64,000 bases of DNA from UBA1664 sp964531715 (lineage in GTDB: Bacteria; Pseudomonadota; Alphaproteobacteria; Micavibrionales; UBA1664): assembly GCA_964531715.1 (NCBI GenBank), contig CAZHEE010000008.1, positions 1 through 64,000 on the forward strand. Direction: 5' to 3'. Both the position numbers and the translations under genes were made by a program. Positions 8,869 through 17,312 of this stretch are shown piece after piece (the stretch's first letter is position 1; each line of letters opens with the position of its first letter). The notes under the pieces are model-generated. The model was not told the origin of the DNA, did not search any database, and was given only the letters and a program-made list of their open reading frames with translations.

Positions 8869-10062
8869 TTATTTATTATAAAATTCCTTCTGCCTTACAC
8901 CCTTATGCCAGAGATAAAACCCGATCGCGCTTAATATAATTAACTGCACCGCGATATAGGCAAGCCCTTCCAATATTGAGAAATTCTCCTCAATCCATCC
9001 GAGTATAAGCCCTGTCGGAATGAACATCAGGCTAATCAAAAAGCCAAGGGTTGAGAGAATTGTTGCCCGACGCGCAGGGTCGGCATATTTATTAATCGCA
9101 TTTTGAACAAATGGAAAACCATACCCCCAAACGCCGGTCACCATTAATAAACAAATGATAGATATCGGGACATGAAAAATAATCGCCAGTCCGAGCATAC
9201 TGACCGTAAAACCGGCAAGGGATAACAGCATTATACGATTGGATAAATTAAGCCTGAACCGATGCCCGAAATGCCCCAGCAATCCGCCAAATAAAAATCC
9301 TGCCGCCATGATATAGCCGAAATAGAGAACAGGGATATCAACATATTGCATAAAGGGTTGCTGCGCCCACATGACCATTTTAGTTGTGCAAAACAGGACT
9401 GTTGAAACGAGGATGATGCCTGCAATCTCTTTATGCCCATACAAGGCATAACGTAATGTCACCGCCATATCATAAAACGGATTTTTGATAACTTTTTCTT
9501 TAATCCGCTCAGGTTCTTGCATCAGCAAAACAGCAATCACCGCAAGCGTTAGCGTTAAAATATCGAATATTAGCGGCAGGCGCATATCATAATGGTAGAG
9601 TATACCACCGCAAACCGCACCAATGGCCACGGCGTATAGCCCTGTCCCATGCCGTTTTCCCTCTAACCTTTGGTAAAGATGCGTTTTATCCTTCATGGCC
9701 AAGGAATCATATAAAATAGCCGTCACCGTTCCCGAATTACAGGCAACACCAATGCCCAAAACCGCTTGCGCTGACATCGCTGTCCAGAAACCCTGCGCAG
9801 TTAACAGTAATGTATAACCTGTAATGGCGGTGAGACAGCCGAGCAACAACGTTTTCTTTCTGCTCCATACATCGGATAGCCAACCGCTCGGCACTTCCAT
9901 CGCAATAATAACAATGGCAAACAGCGCCTCACCAATCAGGAAATCCCTGAAAGTGAGGCCAAGCCTGTCCTGATAATACGGAATGATGACAGGCAAGATA
10001 AAGACCGTCCCGACACAAAAAGTATAAAGATTGATCAGGAATATATTGCGTTTCAGCGTCAT
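8869..10062 (-). CDS. MFS transporter
   Basis: The product is a 397-residue polytopic inner-membrane protein with about twelve hydrophobic segments. The conserved loop-2/3 motif of the major facilitator superfamily appears as GWLSDVWSRKKTLLLG, preceded by the acidic IAMEVPSG helix. A polar central loop near residues 185-200 separates the two halves. The substrate cannot be inferred; drug or metabolite efflux is typical of this compact type. It follows the GNAT gene with an ATGA overlap, so the two are almost certainly co-transcribed. An N-acetyltransferase plus an exporter suggests detoxification, but that is inference. Confidence 0.9.
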   Translation of the reverse strand: MTLKRNIFLINLYTFCVGTVFILPVIIPYYQDRLGLTFRDFLIGEALFAIVIIAMEVPSGWLSDVWSRKKTLLLGCLTAITGYTLLLTAQGFWTAMSAQAVLGIGVACNSGTVTAILYDSLAMKDKTHLYQRLEGKRHGTGLYAVAIGAVCGGILYHYDMRLPLIFDILTLTLAVIAVLLMQEPERIKEKVIKNPFYDMAVTLRYALYGHKEIAGIILVSTVLFCTTKMVMWAQQPFMQYVDIPVLYFGYIMAAGFLFGGLLGHFGHRFRLNLSNRIMLLSLAGFTVSMLGLAIIFHVPISIICLLMVTGVWGYGFPFVQNAINKYADPARRATILSTLGFLISLMFIPTGLILGWIEENFSILEGLAYIAVQLIILSAIGFYLWHKGVRQKEFYNK

Positions 10063-10682
10063 GGCTCACCGACCCATCGCACATCAAAATCTTTCAAGTG
10101 ATTGCAATGAAACAGGCTGTAATAATGATGGTCATAAACTGAACCGTCAGGCGCATAATAATCTTTTAATGATGTATATTCATGGGCAAAGCCACATTTT
10201 TCAATAACACGACGGCTGGCATCATTGCCCTCGGCATGCGCGATGACGACCTTATTCGCTTTCAAAACATCAAAGGCATAACGGATGAGAGCTTTCGTGC
10301 TTTCAGTGGCGTAACCTTGACCATGGGCAGATTGCCGAAACCAATAACCGATTTCAACGTGGCGCGTTTTCCAATCAAAGCGGTGAAGCCCTGTGCCGCC
10401 GACAAATTGTCCTGTTTCTTTTGCAAAAACGAGCATCATTAAATCTCTTCTTTCAAGGAATTTAATATGCGCTTCACGCATGAATATTTCATCTTCTTCG
10501 ACAGATGTTTTTTCCTTCGCCCATGGCATCCATTGGTGTAGCCTATCCCAAGTCTCAAGCTTAGCTTCATTAAGTGCTTGTCCATCGCCGAAACGAGGCT
10601 CGCGTAACATGAGCCGCTCTGTCTCGATCGGTAATGGTAAATCAATTAACAGTGGTTTATCAAAGTTTATATTAGTCATCAT
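10059..10682 (-). CDS. GNAT family N-acetyltransferase (RimJ/RimL-like)
   Basis: The enzyme transfers an acetyl group from acetyl-CoA to an amine, either a protein N-terminus or a small molecule. It has 207 residues with the Acetyltransf_3 layout: LPIETERLMLREPRFGDG at the N-terminus, the core strand HVEIGYWFRQSAHGQGYATE with the acetyl-CoA loop GQGYAT, and NDASRRVIEKCGFAHEY near the end. It ends in TGA overlapping the start of the MFS gene (ATGA). The region upstream of its ATG has a weak GGA-type ribosome-binding site. Substrate unknown. Confidence 0.92.
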   Translation of the reverse strand: MMTNINFDKPLLIDLPLPIETERLMLREPRFGDGQALNEAKLETWDRLHQWMPWAKEKTSVEEDEIFMREAHIKFLERRDLMMLVFAKETGQFVGGTGLHRFDWKTRHVEIGYWFRQSAHGQGYATESTKALIRYAFDVLKANKVVIAHAEGNDASRRVIEKCGFAHEYTSLKDYYAPDGSVYDHHYYSLFHCNHLKDFDVRWVGEP

Positions 10683-10730
10683 TCCATCCTTTTTATTTTA
10701 AAAGAGAAATGACCTAAATTACTGATATTA

Positions 10731-10773
10731 AATAGAAAAAAGGCCAAAACTCATTTCGTTTCGAGTTGGCCTT
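10731..10773 (-). terminator. Rho-independent terminator on the minus strand
   Basis: AAGGCCAAAACTC (10740-10752) pairs with GAGTTGGCCTT (10763-10773) around a 10-base loop, with a two-base bulge. On the minus strand the stem is followed by TTTTTTCTATT. It lies just downstream of the 33-codon reading frame at 10799-10901 and upstream of the GNAT gene, so it would end a very short transcript of about 150-170 bases. Confidence 0.75.
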
Positions 10774-10798
10774 GTGTGAGAGTTATAAAACCAACTTG

Positions 10799-10900
10799 TT
10801 AACGGCTTTGTTTCGCCGTTACATAATCGCGTTTGAAATTCCCTGAGCCAAGCATCAGGAGGAAAATCACGGACATGCAAACAAGTTGTTCAATACTCAT
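10799..10900 (-). CDS. Candidate 33-residue membrane peptide
   Basis: The minus strand contains an ATG (10900) followed by 33 codons and a TAA. The peptide begins MSIEQLVCMSVIFLLMLG and ends with a basic, polar tail (NFKRDYVTAKQSR). One hydrophobic helix spans about residues 5-19, as in short single-pass membrane peptides. No strong Shine-Dalgarno precedes the ATG. A good Rho-independent terminator follows at 10731-10773, so a discrete short transcript is likely. It could instead be a non-coding RNA with a fortuitous frame. No similarity to a known toxin family was recognised. Confidence 0.4.
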   Translation of the reverse strand: MSIEQLVCMSVIFLLMLGSGNFKRDYVTAKQSR

Positions 10901-10944
10901 ACTATAAGTGAAACATAGTTCAAGACTTTAACGCAAGATAAAAA

Positions 10945-11145
10945 TTAAAAATCTATCGCGCGTCCGTCTTTCTCCCAATCGCCATAGCGGGTCGGGTCTT
11001 TACCATCGCGCCCGCCTTTTTCATCTTTGCGATTATCAAGAATACCTTCTTTTTTGGCATCTTCCGCTGTTTTGCGATTGCGTGATGGTGTGTCCTTGTC
11101 GTTTACGGCATTCGTATCAATCGGTTTCAATTTATCATTATTCAT
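10945..11145 (-). CDS. DUF1674 / SDHAF4-like succinate dehydrogenase assembly factor
   Basis: The protein has 66 residues, is highly charged and is probably disordered over most of its length. The C-terminal signature DPTRYGDWEKDGRAIDF is the hallmark of DUF1674, the family of mitochondrial SDHAF4/Sdh8. In eukaryotes that factor binds free flavinylated SdhA and promotes its joining with SdhB. A bacterial counterpart would act in the cytoplasm before complex II reaches the membrane. The sdhB gene lies 3 kb upstream, which fits but is not an operon. The functional assignment comes from the family. Confidence 0.85.
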   Translation of the reverse strand: MNNDKLKPIDTNAVNDKDTPSRNRKTAEDAKKEGILDNRKDEKGGRDGKDPTRYGDWEKDGRAIDF

Positions 11146-11265
11146 GTATGATGAAATAGCCTTCCTGCCTTATATTTCAAGTGATCTTGTTTTAAGATAT
11201 GAACGTCATATTTTCATCTTAATTTTTTACTGTATATATAATAAAAACCAAGAAAGCTTAATGTG

Positions 11266-12099
11266 ATGTCAGGATATTTGAAAACAACAATTCTTATGGC
11301 GGCAATGACCGCCTTATTCATTGGTATCGGCGGTCTGATGGGTGGTCGGGGCGGTATGATGATCGCCTTTATCCTTGCGGCAGGGACCAATATTTTTGCC
11401 TGGTGGAATTCGGGTAAGATGGTTTTGAAATATTATAAGGCTAGGGAAGTGGATGCTCAGTCTGCCCCCGACCTCTATAATATGGTGGCGCAAATGGCGG
11501 AGAATGCCGCGATGCCGATGCCCAAAGTCTATATTATTGAAAATGACCAACCCAACGCCTTTGCAACGGGTCGGAACCCTGAAAATGCAGCCGTGGCCGC
11601 AACTACAGGATTACTGCGCAGGCTGGATAGTGGTGAGGTCGCAGGCGTTATGGCGCATGAGCTGGCGCATATTAAAAACCGTGACACGCTCATTATGACT
11701 GTCACGGCAACGCTTGCGGGTGCGATATCCATGCTCGCTAATTTTATGATGTTTACAGGTAGTGGCAGTAATAACCGCATGGGCATACTTGGCACACTCG
11801 CAGTGATGATTTTGGCACCGCTTGCCGCAACAATCGTTCAAATGGCGATTTCACGCTCACGCGAATATGAGGCGGATAAAATAGGGGCGGAGATTTGCGG
11901 AAAGCCTGAATGGCTCGCCTCCGCATTAGAGAAAATCGCGCTCAAGGCTCAGGTCATTGACAATAATGCGGCGGAACGTAACCCCGCAACCGCGCATATG
12001 TTCATTATCAATCCACTCCATATGCATGCGGTTGATGGGCTGTTTTCTACCCACCCTAATACGCAAGAGCGTATCCGTCGATTGAGAGAGATGGTCTAG
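11266..12099 (+). CDS. htpX: Zinc metalloprotease HtpX (M48)
   Basis: HtpX is an inner-membrane protease that degrades misfolded membrane proteins alongside FtsH. It is 277 residues from the ATG at 11266; a GTG one codon earlier is an alternative start. Two N-terminal membrane helices (about 7-25 and 31-46) precede the catalytic HELAH (H131, E132, H135), with the third ligand in SREYEADKIGAE. Two further hydrophobic segments lie at about 144-166 and 175-197. The C-terminal STHPNTQERIRRLREM is the family ending. A strong GC-rich inverted repeat follows the stop and may end the transcript. Confidence 0.96.
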   Translation: MSGYLKTTILMAAMTALFIGIGGLMGGRGGMMIAFILAAGTNIFAWWNSGKMVLKYYKAREVDAQSAPDLYNMVAQMAENAAMPMPKVYIIENDQPNAFATGRNPENAAVAATTGLLRRLDSGEVAGVMAHELAHIKNRDTLIMTVTATLAGAISMLANFMMFTGSGSNNRMGILGTLAVMILAPLAATIVQMAISRSREYEADKIGAEICGKPEWLASALEKIALKAQVIDNNAAERNPATAHMFIINPLHMHAVDGLFSTHPNTQERIRRLREMV

Positions 12100-12125
12100 G
12101 TTCTTTCCCCTCTCCCTTTTATTAT

Positions 12126-12176
12126 CCCCGCCTCCGAGCGGGGATCCAAGTTATAGACCCCCGCTCGGAGGCGGGG
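12126..12176. repeat. GC-rich palindrome, copy 1 (possible htpX terminator)
   Basis: CCCCGCCTCCGAGCGGGG (12126-12143) is an exact reverse complement of 12159-12176, with 15 bases between. Each arm can also fold on itself (CCCCGC/GCGGGG). A near-identical element, including flanking bases such as the downstream GGAACGAT, occurs at 21731-21781. The element lies 27 bases after the htpX stop. Confidence 0.85.
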
Positions 12177-12227
12177 GAACGATAGTTTTTATTCCTTACA
12201 ATCATTCTTCATGATAAGCATATATGC

Positions 12228-13508
12228 ATGTCCGAAGGTTTGAATTCCCGATTATGTGCGCTGCAAACGCTCAACGCCGTTTTTGACAATTGTCAAACAC
12301 TTGAAAACGCGCTTGATAAATATGCATCAAAGCTCAATTTATCACCGCAGGATAAGGGCTTCACACATGCTTTATGCGGGTTTGTCTTGCGTTACAAACC
12401 GTCTTTACAAGACGTCATTCAAACGGCAGGAAACAGGAAAAAGCCGTTTTACCCTGCCGCTCTCAACACACTTTTATTGATTGGCGCGGCGCAAATCTAT
12501 CTGATGGATGTGCCTGACCATGCGGCGGTGAATAGCGCGGTTGATCTTGCCGTAAAAATAAAATGCTCAAAACAAAAGGCAATGATTAATGCGATTTTAA
12601 GGCGGCTCATCAGAGAGGGCGAGAAAGACTTAAAGCCTACGCTTCCTAACTGGCTGGTGAAAAAATGGGAAGATGACTATGGTTTAAAAACGGCTAAAGC
12701 ACTGGAACAGGCAAGTATAAAGCAGGCGGAAACAGGACTGACTTTTCGTTATTGCGAGGAGGTCATAACCGACGAAGCAATCCATAAAACCTCGCCATCG
12801 CATGGATTGCTTCGCTACGCTCGCAATGACGCTATCACGAATGTTCATGGCTATGAGGAAGGGCAGTGGTGGGTGCAGGATTATGCATCGCATTATCCTG
12901 TATTTTTATTGCCGGATTTAACAGGTAAAATAGTGTTCGATCTTTGTGCCGCGCCGGGTGGAAAAACCATGCAGCTTGCGGCAAAGGGGGCAACGGTTAA
13001 AGCGGTAGATATTTCTGAAAAACGTCTATCGCGCTTGCGTGAAAATGTGGAACGCACACAATTATCTGAAAAAGTTGTGATTATTTGTGCAGATATTCTA
13101 AAATGGAAACCGCAGCAAAAAGCCGATATCGTTTTACTCGACGCGCCCTGTTCGGCAACAGGCACGCTCCGCCGTCACCCTGACTTACCCTATATTCGCG
13201 GCGAAAATGATGTTGCCGCGCTTATCAGATTACAAGTACAACTGCTTGATAAAGTGAAGCACTGGTTAAAAGAGGATGGGCTACTTATTTACTGTACATG
13301 CTCGCTTCAAAAAGATGAAGGCGAACGGCAGATAGAAAATTTCTTGCAGCAAAATCCTGCATTTTCTCGGGATAAAACTATGATGATTGATGCACAGTTT
13401 CTCACAAAGGATGGCGATGCTCGCTTGCTCCCAACCTATGGCAGTATGGATGGATTTTTTATCAGTTATTTGCGTTTCAAGTCATCATCTTTCGATAAAA
13501 CACCATAA
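12228..13508 (+). CDS. rsmB: 16S rRNA m5C967 methyltransferase RsmB
   Basis: The enzyme methylates cytosine 967 of 16S rRNA using S-adenosylmethionine. It has 426 residues. The N-terminal NusB-like domain (about 5-135) is followed by the Rossmann methyltransferase domain. FDLCAAPGGKTMQLAAKG binds AdoMet, and the two cysteines of the mechanism are in DAPCSATGTLRRHPD and YCTCSLQKDEGE. Between about residues 174 and 201 the protein carries an insert encoded by a palindromic repeat (12747-12831) that stays in frame. The insert lies in the linker between the RNA-binding region and the catalytic core. The 3' end overlaps the convergent transporter gene by 43 bases. Confidence 0.95.
   Translation: MSEGLNSRLCALQTLNAVFDNCQTLENALDKYASKLNLSPQDKGFTHALCGFVLRYKPSLQDVIQTAGNRKKPFYPAALNTLLLIGAAQIYLMDVPDHAAVNSAVDLAVKIKCSKQKAMINAILRRLIREGEKDLKPTLPNWLVKKWEDDYGLKTAKALEQASIKQAETGLTFRYCEEVITDEAIHKTSPSHGLLRYARNDAITNVHGYEEGQWWVQDYASHYPVFLLPDLTGKIVFDLCAAPGGKTMQLAAKGATVKAVDISEKRLSRLRENVERTQLSEKVVIICADILKWKPQQKADIVLLDAPCSATGTLRRHPDLPYIRGENDVAALIRLQVQLLDKVKHWLKEDGLLIYCTCSLQKDEGERQIENFLQQNPAFSRDKTMMIDAQFLTKDGDARLLPTYGSMDGFFISYLRFKSSSFDKTP
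12747..12831. repeat. Palindromic repeat inserted in frame in rsmB
   Basis: CGTTATTGCGAG (12747) and GAAGCAATCCAT (12774-12785) mirror ATGGATTGCTTC (12802-12813) and CTCGCAATGACG (12820-12831). The 85-base unit thus folds into a long interrupted hairpin. A related intergenic copy with the same outer and inner arms is at 31061-31150. In rsmB the element is translated without a stop as about 28 residues, much like the Rickettsia palindromic elements that reside in genes. Confidence 0.85.
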
Positions 13509-15106
13509 GCAATCGCCGTGATATAGGTATTAATACGCCTAAAGTCGCGCAATACATCCGTATGAATTCCGGACGTCGCAACAGTTTGCGGCAAGCCTTC
13601 CCGCAGGCGCGCCATATGGTTTTGCATGCTGTCACGCTCCGCCTTGACCAGACCTTTTTTATAATCAAGGAGCTGCCGCGCAAGGACAGGGTCGCTTGAA
13701 AGAAAAATACTTTGCGCCAGTTTTAAATTCGCATAAACCTTGTCATGAAAGCTTTTGATTTCCTTTAAACCTTCGGCAGAGAACTTATCGTTTCGCCGCA
13801 CCATTTTTCGGGCATTCACCATCAGGCTGTTTTCAATGATATCGCCACAATATTCAAGATTGGTTGCAAAATTCATAATGCGCATGGATTGATCCGCCTC
13901 ACGGTCGCTTAATTCCTCACGTGTCAGGCGAATGATATAATCTTTAATAGCTGCAAAAATTGAATCAAGAACCTCATCTTTTTGAATAATCTCTTTTATC
14001 GCGGCCTCATCATGGCGCGAAAGGGCATAGAAACTTTTATCCAGCATATCTTCCAGCAATTCCGCCATATGCAAGGTTTCACGCGTGGCGCAGGATAGCG
14101 CGGCGGCGGGGGAGGATAACGCCTTTTTATCCAAATAGCGCGGACGCATTTGCAAATCTTCCTCGCTCTCTTTGGATGGACTGAGCCTTTGACAAAGCGC
14201 AGCAATTTGCCTGATAAATGGCATGAATAAAAAGGCTAAAAGTAGGTTAAAACCAATATGCGCGGCGAGAACTTTTTGTGCGTTTGCCCAGTCGGTTGCA
14301 TCCAGATATTCAACCGCGTATGGCATTGCAATCATGGTGATAAGCGCAACGGTTAATCGCATAATGAGATTACCGAGCGGCACTTGAAAGGCTTGCGGCG
14401 TATCGCGCATAACGGCAATAAGCGGAATAAGCCCTGCACCCAAATTTGCGCCGATAATAAAAACGATTGCAAGCTCTAATGACAGCACACCGCTCGCCGC
14501 AAATGTTGTCAGAATAAGGATGGCGGACAGGCTGCTATGCAATATATAAGTTAATATAACCGCCAGAATAAGGGCTAAAATTGGTTCGGCCTCTAACGGT
14601 GCAAGGATCAACGGTAATGTCTCTGATGCGGCGAGGGGGGCGGCCGCTACACGGATAATCGCCAAACCTGTCAGGACAAAGCCCAAGCCCATCACAATAC
14701 GCGCGGCAAATCGCTTTTGATTGCCATCATCATAAATCAGGTGAAAAATAATTCCTGTCGAGAGCAAGAGCGGCGCGAGCCAGCGCATATCGAGTGATAA
14801 AATTTGTGCAATTATTGCCGTTCCGATATCTGCACCAATCATGATGGCAAGCCCTGCCGAAACTGTCATTAATCCTCTGCCGACAAAAGAGGAGGCGAGG
14901 AGGGCTGTTGCCGTTGAGCTTTGTAGAAATAATGTTGTGATAAATCCACATCCGAACGCGGTGAAGCGGTTGCGTGTGCCGTATGAAATTGCCGCCTGAA
15001 TTTGTGCGCCGTAGCCGCGTAAAAAAGCACGCTTTACTGTGCGCAACCCCCAGAGGAGTAAGCATATCCCGGATAATATTGTAAGTAATGTAAGCGTCAC
15101 AGACAT
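13466..15106 (-). CDS. Na/Pi cotransporter family protein with PhoU-like domain
   Basis: The protein has 546 residues. The N-terminal part (about 1-310) has two inverted Na/Pi-cotransport repeats with the QSSTATALLASSFVGRG motif in the first and the HSSLSAILIL motif in the second. A cytoplasmic PhoU-like helical domain follows (about 340-530; for example MRIMNFATNLEYCGDIIENSL). This is the NptA/YjbB architecture, associated with sodium-coupled phosphate movement, in some cases efflux. The C-terminus overlaps the 3' end of rsmB by 43 bases. No pho regulatory genes are adjacent. Confidence 0.92.
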   Translation of the reverse strand: MSVTLTLLTILSGICLLLWGLRTVKRAFLRGYGAQIQAAISYGTRNRFTAFGCGFITTLFLQSSTATALLASSFVGRGLMTVSAGLAIMIGADIGTAIIAQILSLDMRWLAPLLLSTGIIFHLIYDDGNQKRFAARIVMGLGFVLTGLAIIRVAAAPLAASETLPLILAPLEAEPILALILAVILTYILHSSLSAILILTTFAASGVLSLELAIVFIIGANLGAGLIPLIAVMRDTPQAFQVPLGNLIMRLTVALITMIAMPYAVEYLDATDWANAQKVLAAHIGFNLLLAFLFMPFIRQIAALCQRLSPSKESEEDLQMRPRYLDKKALSSPAAALSCATRETLHMAELLEDMLDKSFYALSRHDEAAIKEIIQKDEVLDSIFAAIKDYIIRLTREELSDREADQSMRIMNFATNLEYCGDIIENSLMVNARKMVRRNDKFSAEGLKEIKSFHDKVYANLKLAQSIFLSSDPVLARQLLDYKKGLVKAERDSMQNHMARLREGLPQTVATSGIHTDVLRDFRRINTYITAIAYGVLSKDDDLKRK

Positions 15107-15132
15107 AGAATAATACTATGCCTTATTCATCT

Positions 15133-16023
15133 TTAGGTGGCTAGCATCTTTAAATCGCGATGGCGGACAGAGACGTTATATCCCAACTTCTCAATATCTT
15201 GCGCAAGCTTTTCGGCCAAAAAAACCGAGCGATGCTTTCCGCCTGTGCACCCGAAAGCAAGTGTGAAATAACTTTTGCCTTCCTGTGTGTAATGCGGCAG
15301 TAAGAACCCCATTAAATCATAGGTTTTCTTGTAATATTCCTCAAAAGCAGGGTCGCCAGAGACAAAATCCTGAATGATTTTTTCACTCCCGTTATGGGCG
15401 CGAAGTTCGGCGTTCCAATGCGGATTTTTAAGAAAACGTACATCCATCATCATATCAACCTCACGCGGAACCCCATTTTTAAATCCAAATGACATAATAG
15501 TCACCGATAGCCGCCCCTGCCCATCATTCAGGTTAAAATCGCTTTCAATACGGTGTTTTAAATCATGAACGGTGAGTTCGGTCGTGTCGAGTATAGTGTT
15601 CGATACATGTTTAAGCGGTGCGAGCCATTCACGTTCATAAATTATGCCGTCCGTAACGGTGCGATCTTTCGCCAAGGGATGCACCCGTCGTGTTTCCGAA
15701 AACCTTTTTTGCAGAACTGCATTTGTTGCGTTTAAAAATAAAATTGTTGCATTGACTTCTTTTGCCATGCCGATGATACGATCGGGGCTGAAGGCGCGTG
15801 TACGGCTGTCAAAGCCAAAAGCTACAGGTTGATCCTGATACCCTGCCTCGTCTAAAAGTGCGCGGACATGCCCGACAGGAAAATTATCAAATACCTCATA
15901 GCCGCAATCTTCCAAGGCTTTCAGTGCAGTTGAAATGCCCGCCCCAGACAGGCCGGTCACAAATATCACAGGGCGTTTTTGTTTATCTTTCACATTTAAA
16001 AGTGTGCCAGTGAAAGCATTCAA
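15133..16023 (-). CDS. rapZ: RapZ-family RNase adapter / nucleotide-binding protein
   Basis: In Escherichia coli RapZ guides RNase E to the GlmZ small RNA and senses glucosamine-6-phosphate. The protein here has 296 residues. The N-terminal P-loop region reads VTGLSGAGISTALKALED (22-39): the Walker A lysine is replaced by isoleucine (I30), so nucleotide binding may be weakened. The Walker B-like region and GFDSRTR are present. The C-terminal RapZ domain is intact (FGCTGGKHRSVFLAEKL, VSVRHRDL). Neighbours are the Na/Pi transporter and rhlE rather than the usual hprK/ptsH/rpoN cluster. Its target in alphaproteobacteria is not known from this sequence. Confidence 0.92.
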   Translation of the reverse strand: MNAFTGTLLNVKDKQKRPVIFVTGLSGAGISTALKALEDCGYEVFDNFPVGHVRALLDEAGYQDQPVAFGFDSRTRAFSPDRIIGMAKEVNATILFLNATNAVLQKRFSETRRVHPLAKDRTVTDGIIYEREWLAPLKHVSNTILDTTELTVHDLKHRIESDFNLNDGQGRLSVTIMSFGFKNGVPREVDMMMDVRFLKNPHWNAELRAHNGSEKIIQDFVSGDPAFEEYYKKTYDLMGFLLPHYTQEGKSYFTLAFGCTGGKHRSVFLAEKLAQDIEKLGYNVSVRHRDLKMLAT

Positions 16024-16037
16024 ATGCTATTAAAACT

Positions 16038-17312
16038 TTAACCCGCTTTACGCTTTTTGGAAAAGTCGGTGCGTTTATCTGTCCGCTTCCCTTTAAAGGC
16101 AGGTTTGCCGTCTTTTGGCTTACCTTCCTTTGACCAGCGAGGCTTCTTCGCAAACGGCTTTTTCTTGCCTTGCCCTGCGCCTGCACCGCGATGATTGCGG
16201 CGACCATTGCCACCCTCATTATCATTCGATTTGATGCCGAGCAGTTTTTCAATCTCGCGCCATTTCCCGTAATCGGAAGGGGAGATAAAACATAAGGCTG
16301 AGCCTTCCGCCCCTGCACGTGCTGTCCTTCCCATACGGTGAATATAATCCTCCGCTACTTGCGGTAAATCGTGATTAATAACATGTTCAATATGTGGAAC
16401 ATCCAGCCCACGTGCGGCAATATCGGTTGCGCAAAGAATGCGGAATTTCTTATTACGAAAGGCCTGCATCACCTGGTCACGCTTGCGTTGGCGCAAATCA
16501 CCATGAAGGGCATCGGCGGTAAAACCATCCTCACGCAGGCGCTTCGCCATTTTTTCAGTCCCGTATTTTGTTTTCACGAAAATAATCACTGTGCCTTCAC
16601 GTGTCTGAAGTTGGCGTACCATTTCATCATGCTTTTTCTCATGCGCGATACGCACAATCTCGGTTTTGATTTTCGGCGCGACAATATTGGTGTTACCCAT
16701 TGAAATCCGCTCAGGATTATTCAGATATTTCTTGGCAAGGCTCATAATATTATCAGGCATTGTTGCCGAAAAAAGAAGTGTTTGACGCTCTTCAGGCAAG
16801 TGTTTTTTAATGCGGTCAAGCTGAACCCCGAAACCCATATCGAGCATACGGTCAGTTTCGTCCAAAACCAGAAAACCGCATTGGCTTAAATCAATCGCAC
16901 CTTTGTCGAGGTGATCATTAATCCGCCCGGGTGTGCCGACAATGATGCGCGGATTATTGCGCAGCTGCGCAAACTGCTTGCCGTATGGCTCACCGCCGAT
17001 AATAAAGGCCGTATTCAGTTTGGCTTTCTTGCTGCTCATCGCGTGGATATTATCCAATACCTGCTTGGCAAGTTCGCGTGTCGGAGTAAGCACAATCGCG
17101 GTTTTTTCAGTATTTTGATAGAGATACTCAATCATCGGAATTGAAAACGCACCTGTTTTCCCTGTTCCCGTTTGTGCAGAACCCAAAATATCGCGACCTT
17201 TCAGGGCGAGCGGAATGGCCGCCTCTTGAATAGGGGTGGCTTCGGTAAATCCAATGGCATCAAGCGTATGGATTAAACGTTCGGACAGGCCGAACTCTGT
17301 AAATTTCATCAT
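16038..17312 (-). CDS. rhlE: DEAD-box RNA helicase, RhlE type
   Basis: An ATP-dependent RNA helicase of the kind used in ribosome assembly and RNA turnover. It has 424 residues. The Q motif (GFTEATPIQEAAIPLAL), motif I AQTGTGKTGAF, motif III SATMP, and the C-terminal ATDIAARGLDVPHI and HRMGRTARAGAEG are all present. Motif II reads DETD instead of DEAD, a substitution at the third position that is tolerated in some helicases. The tail after residue 370 is Lys/Arg/Gly-rich, as in RhlE proteins, and likely binds RNA. It is the first gene of a minus-strand group with rapZ behind it. Confidence 0.94.
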   Translation of the reverse strand: MMKFTEFGLSERLIHTLDAIGFTEATPIQEAAIPLALKGRDILGSAQTGTGKTGAFSIPMIEYLYQNTEKTAIVLTPTRELAKQVLDNIHAMSSKKAKLNTAFIIGGEPYGKQFAQLRNNPRIIVGTPGRINDHLDKGAIDLSQCGFLVLDETDRMLDMGFGVQLDRIKKHLPEERQTLLFSATMPDNIMSLAKKYLNNPERISMGNTNIVAPKIKTEIVRIAHEKKHDEMVRQLQTREGTVIIFVKTKYGTEKMAKRLREDGFTADALHGDLRQRKRDQVMQAFRNKKFRILCATDIAARGLDVPHIEHVINHDLPQVAEDYIHRMGRTARAGAEGSALCFISPSDYGKWREIEKLLGIKSNDNEGGNGRRNHRGAGAGQGKKKPFAKKPRWSKEGKPKDGKPAFKGKRTDKRTDFSKKRKAG

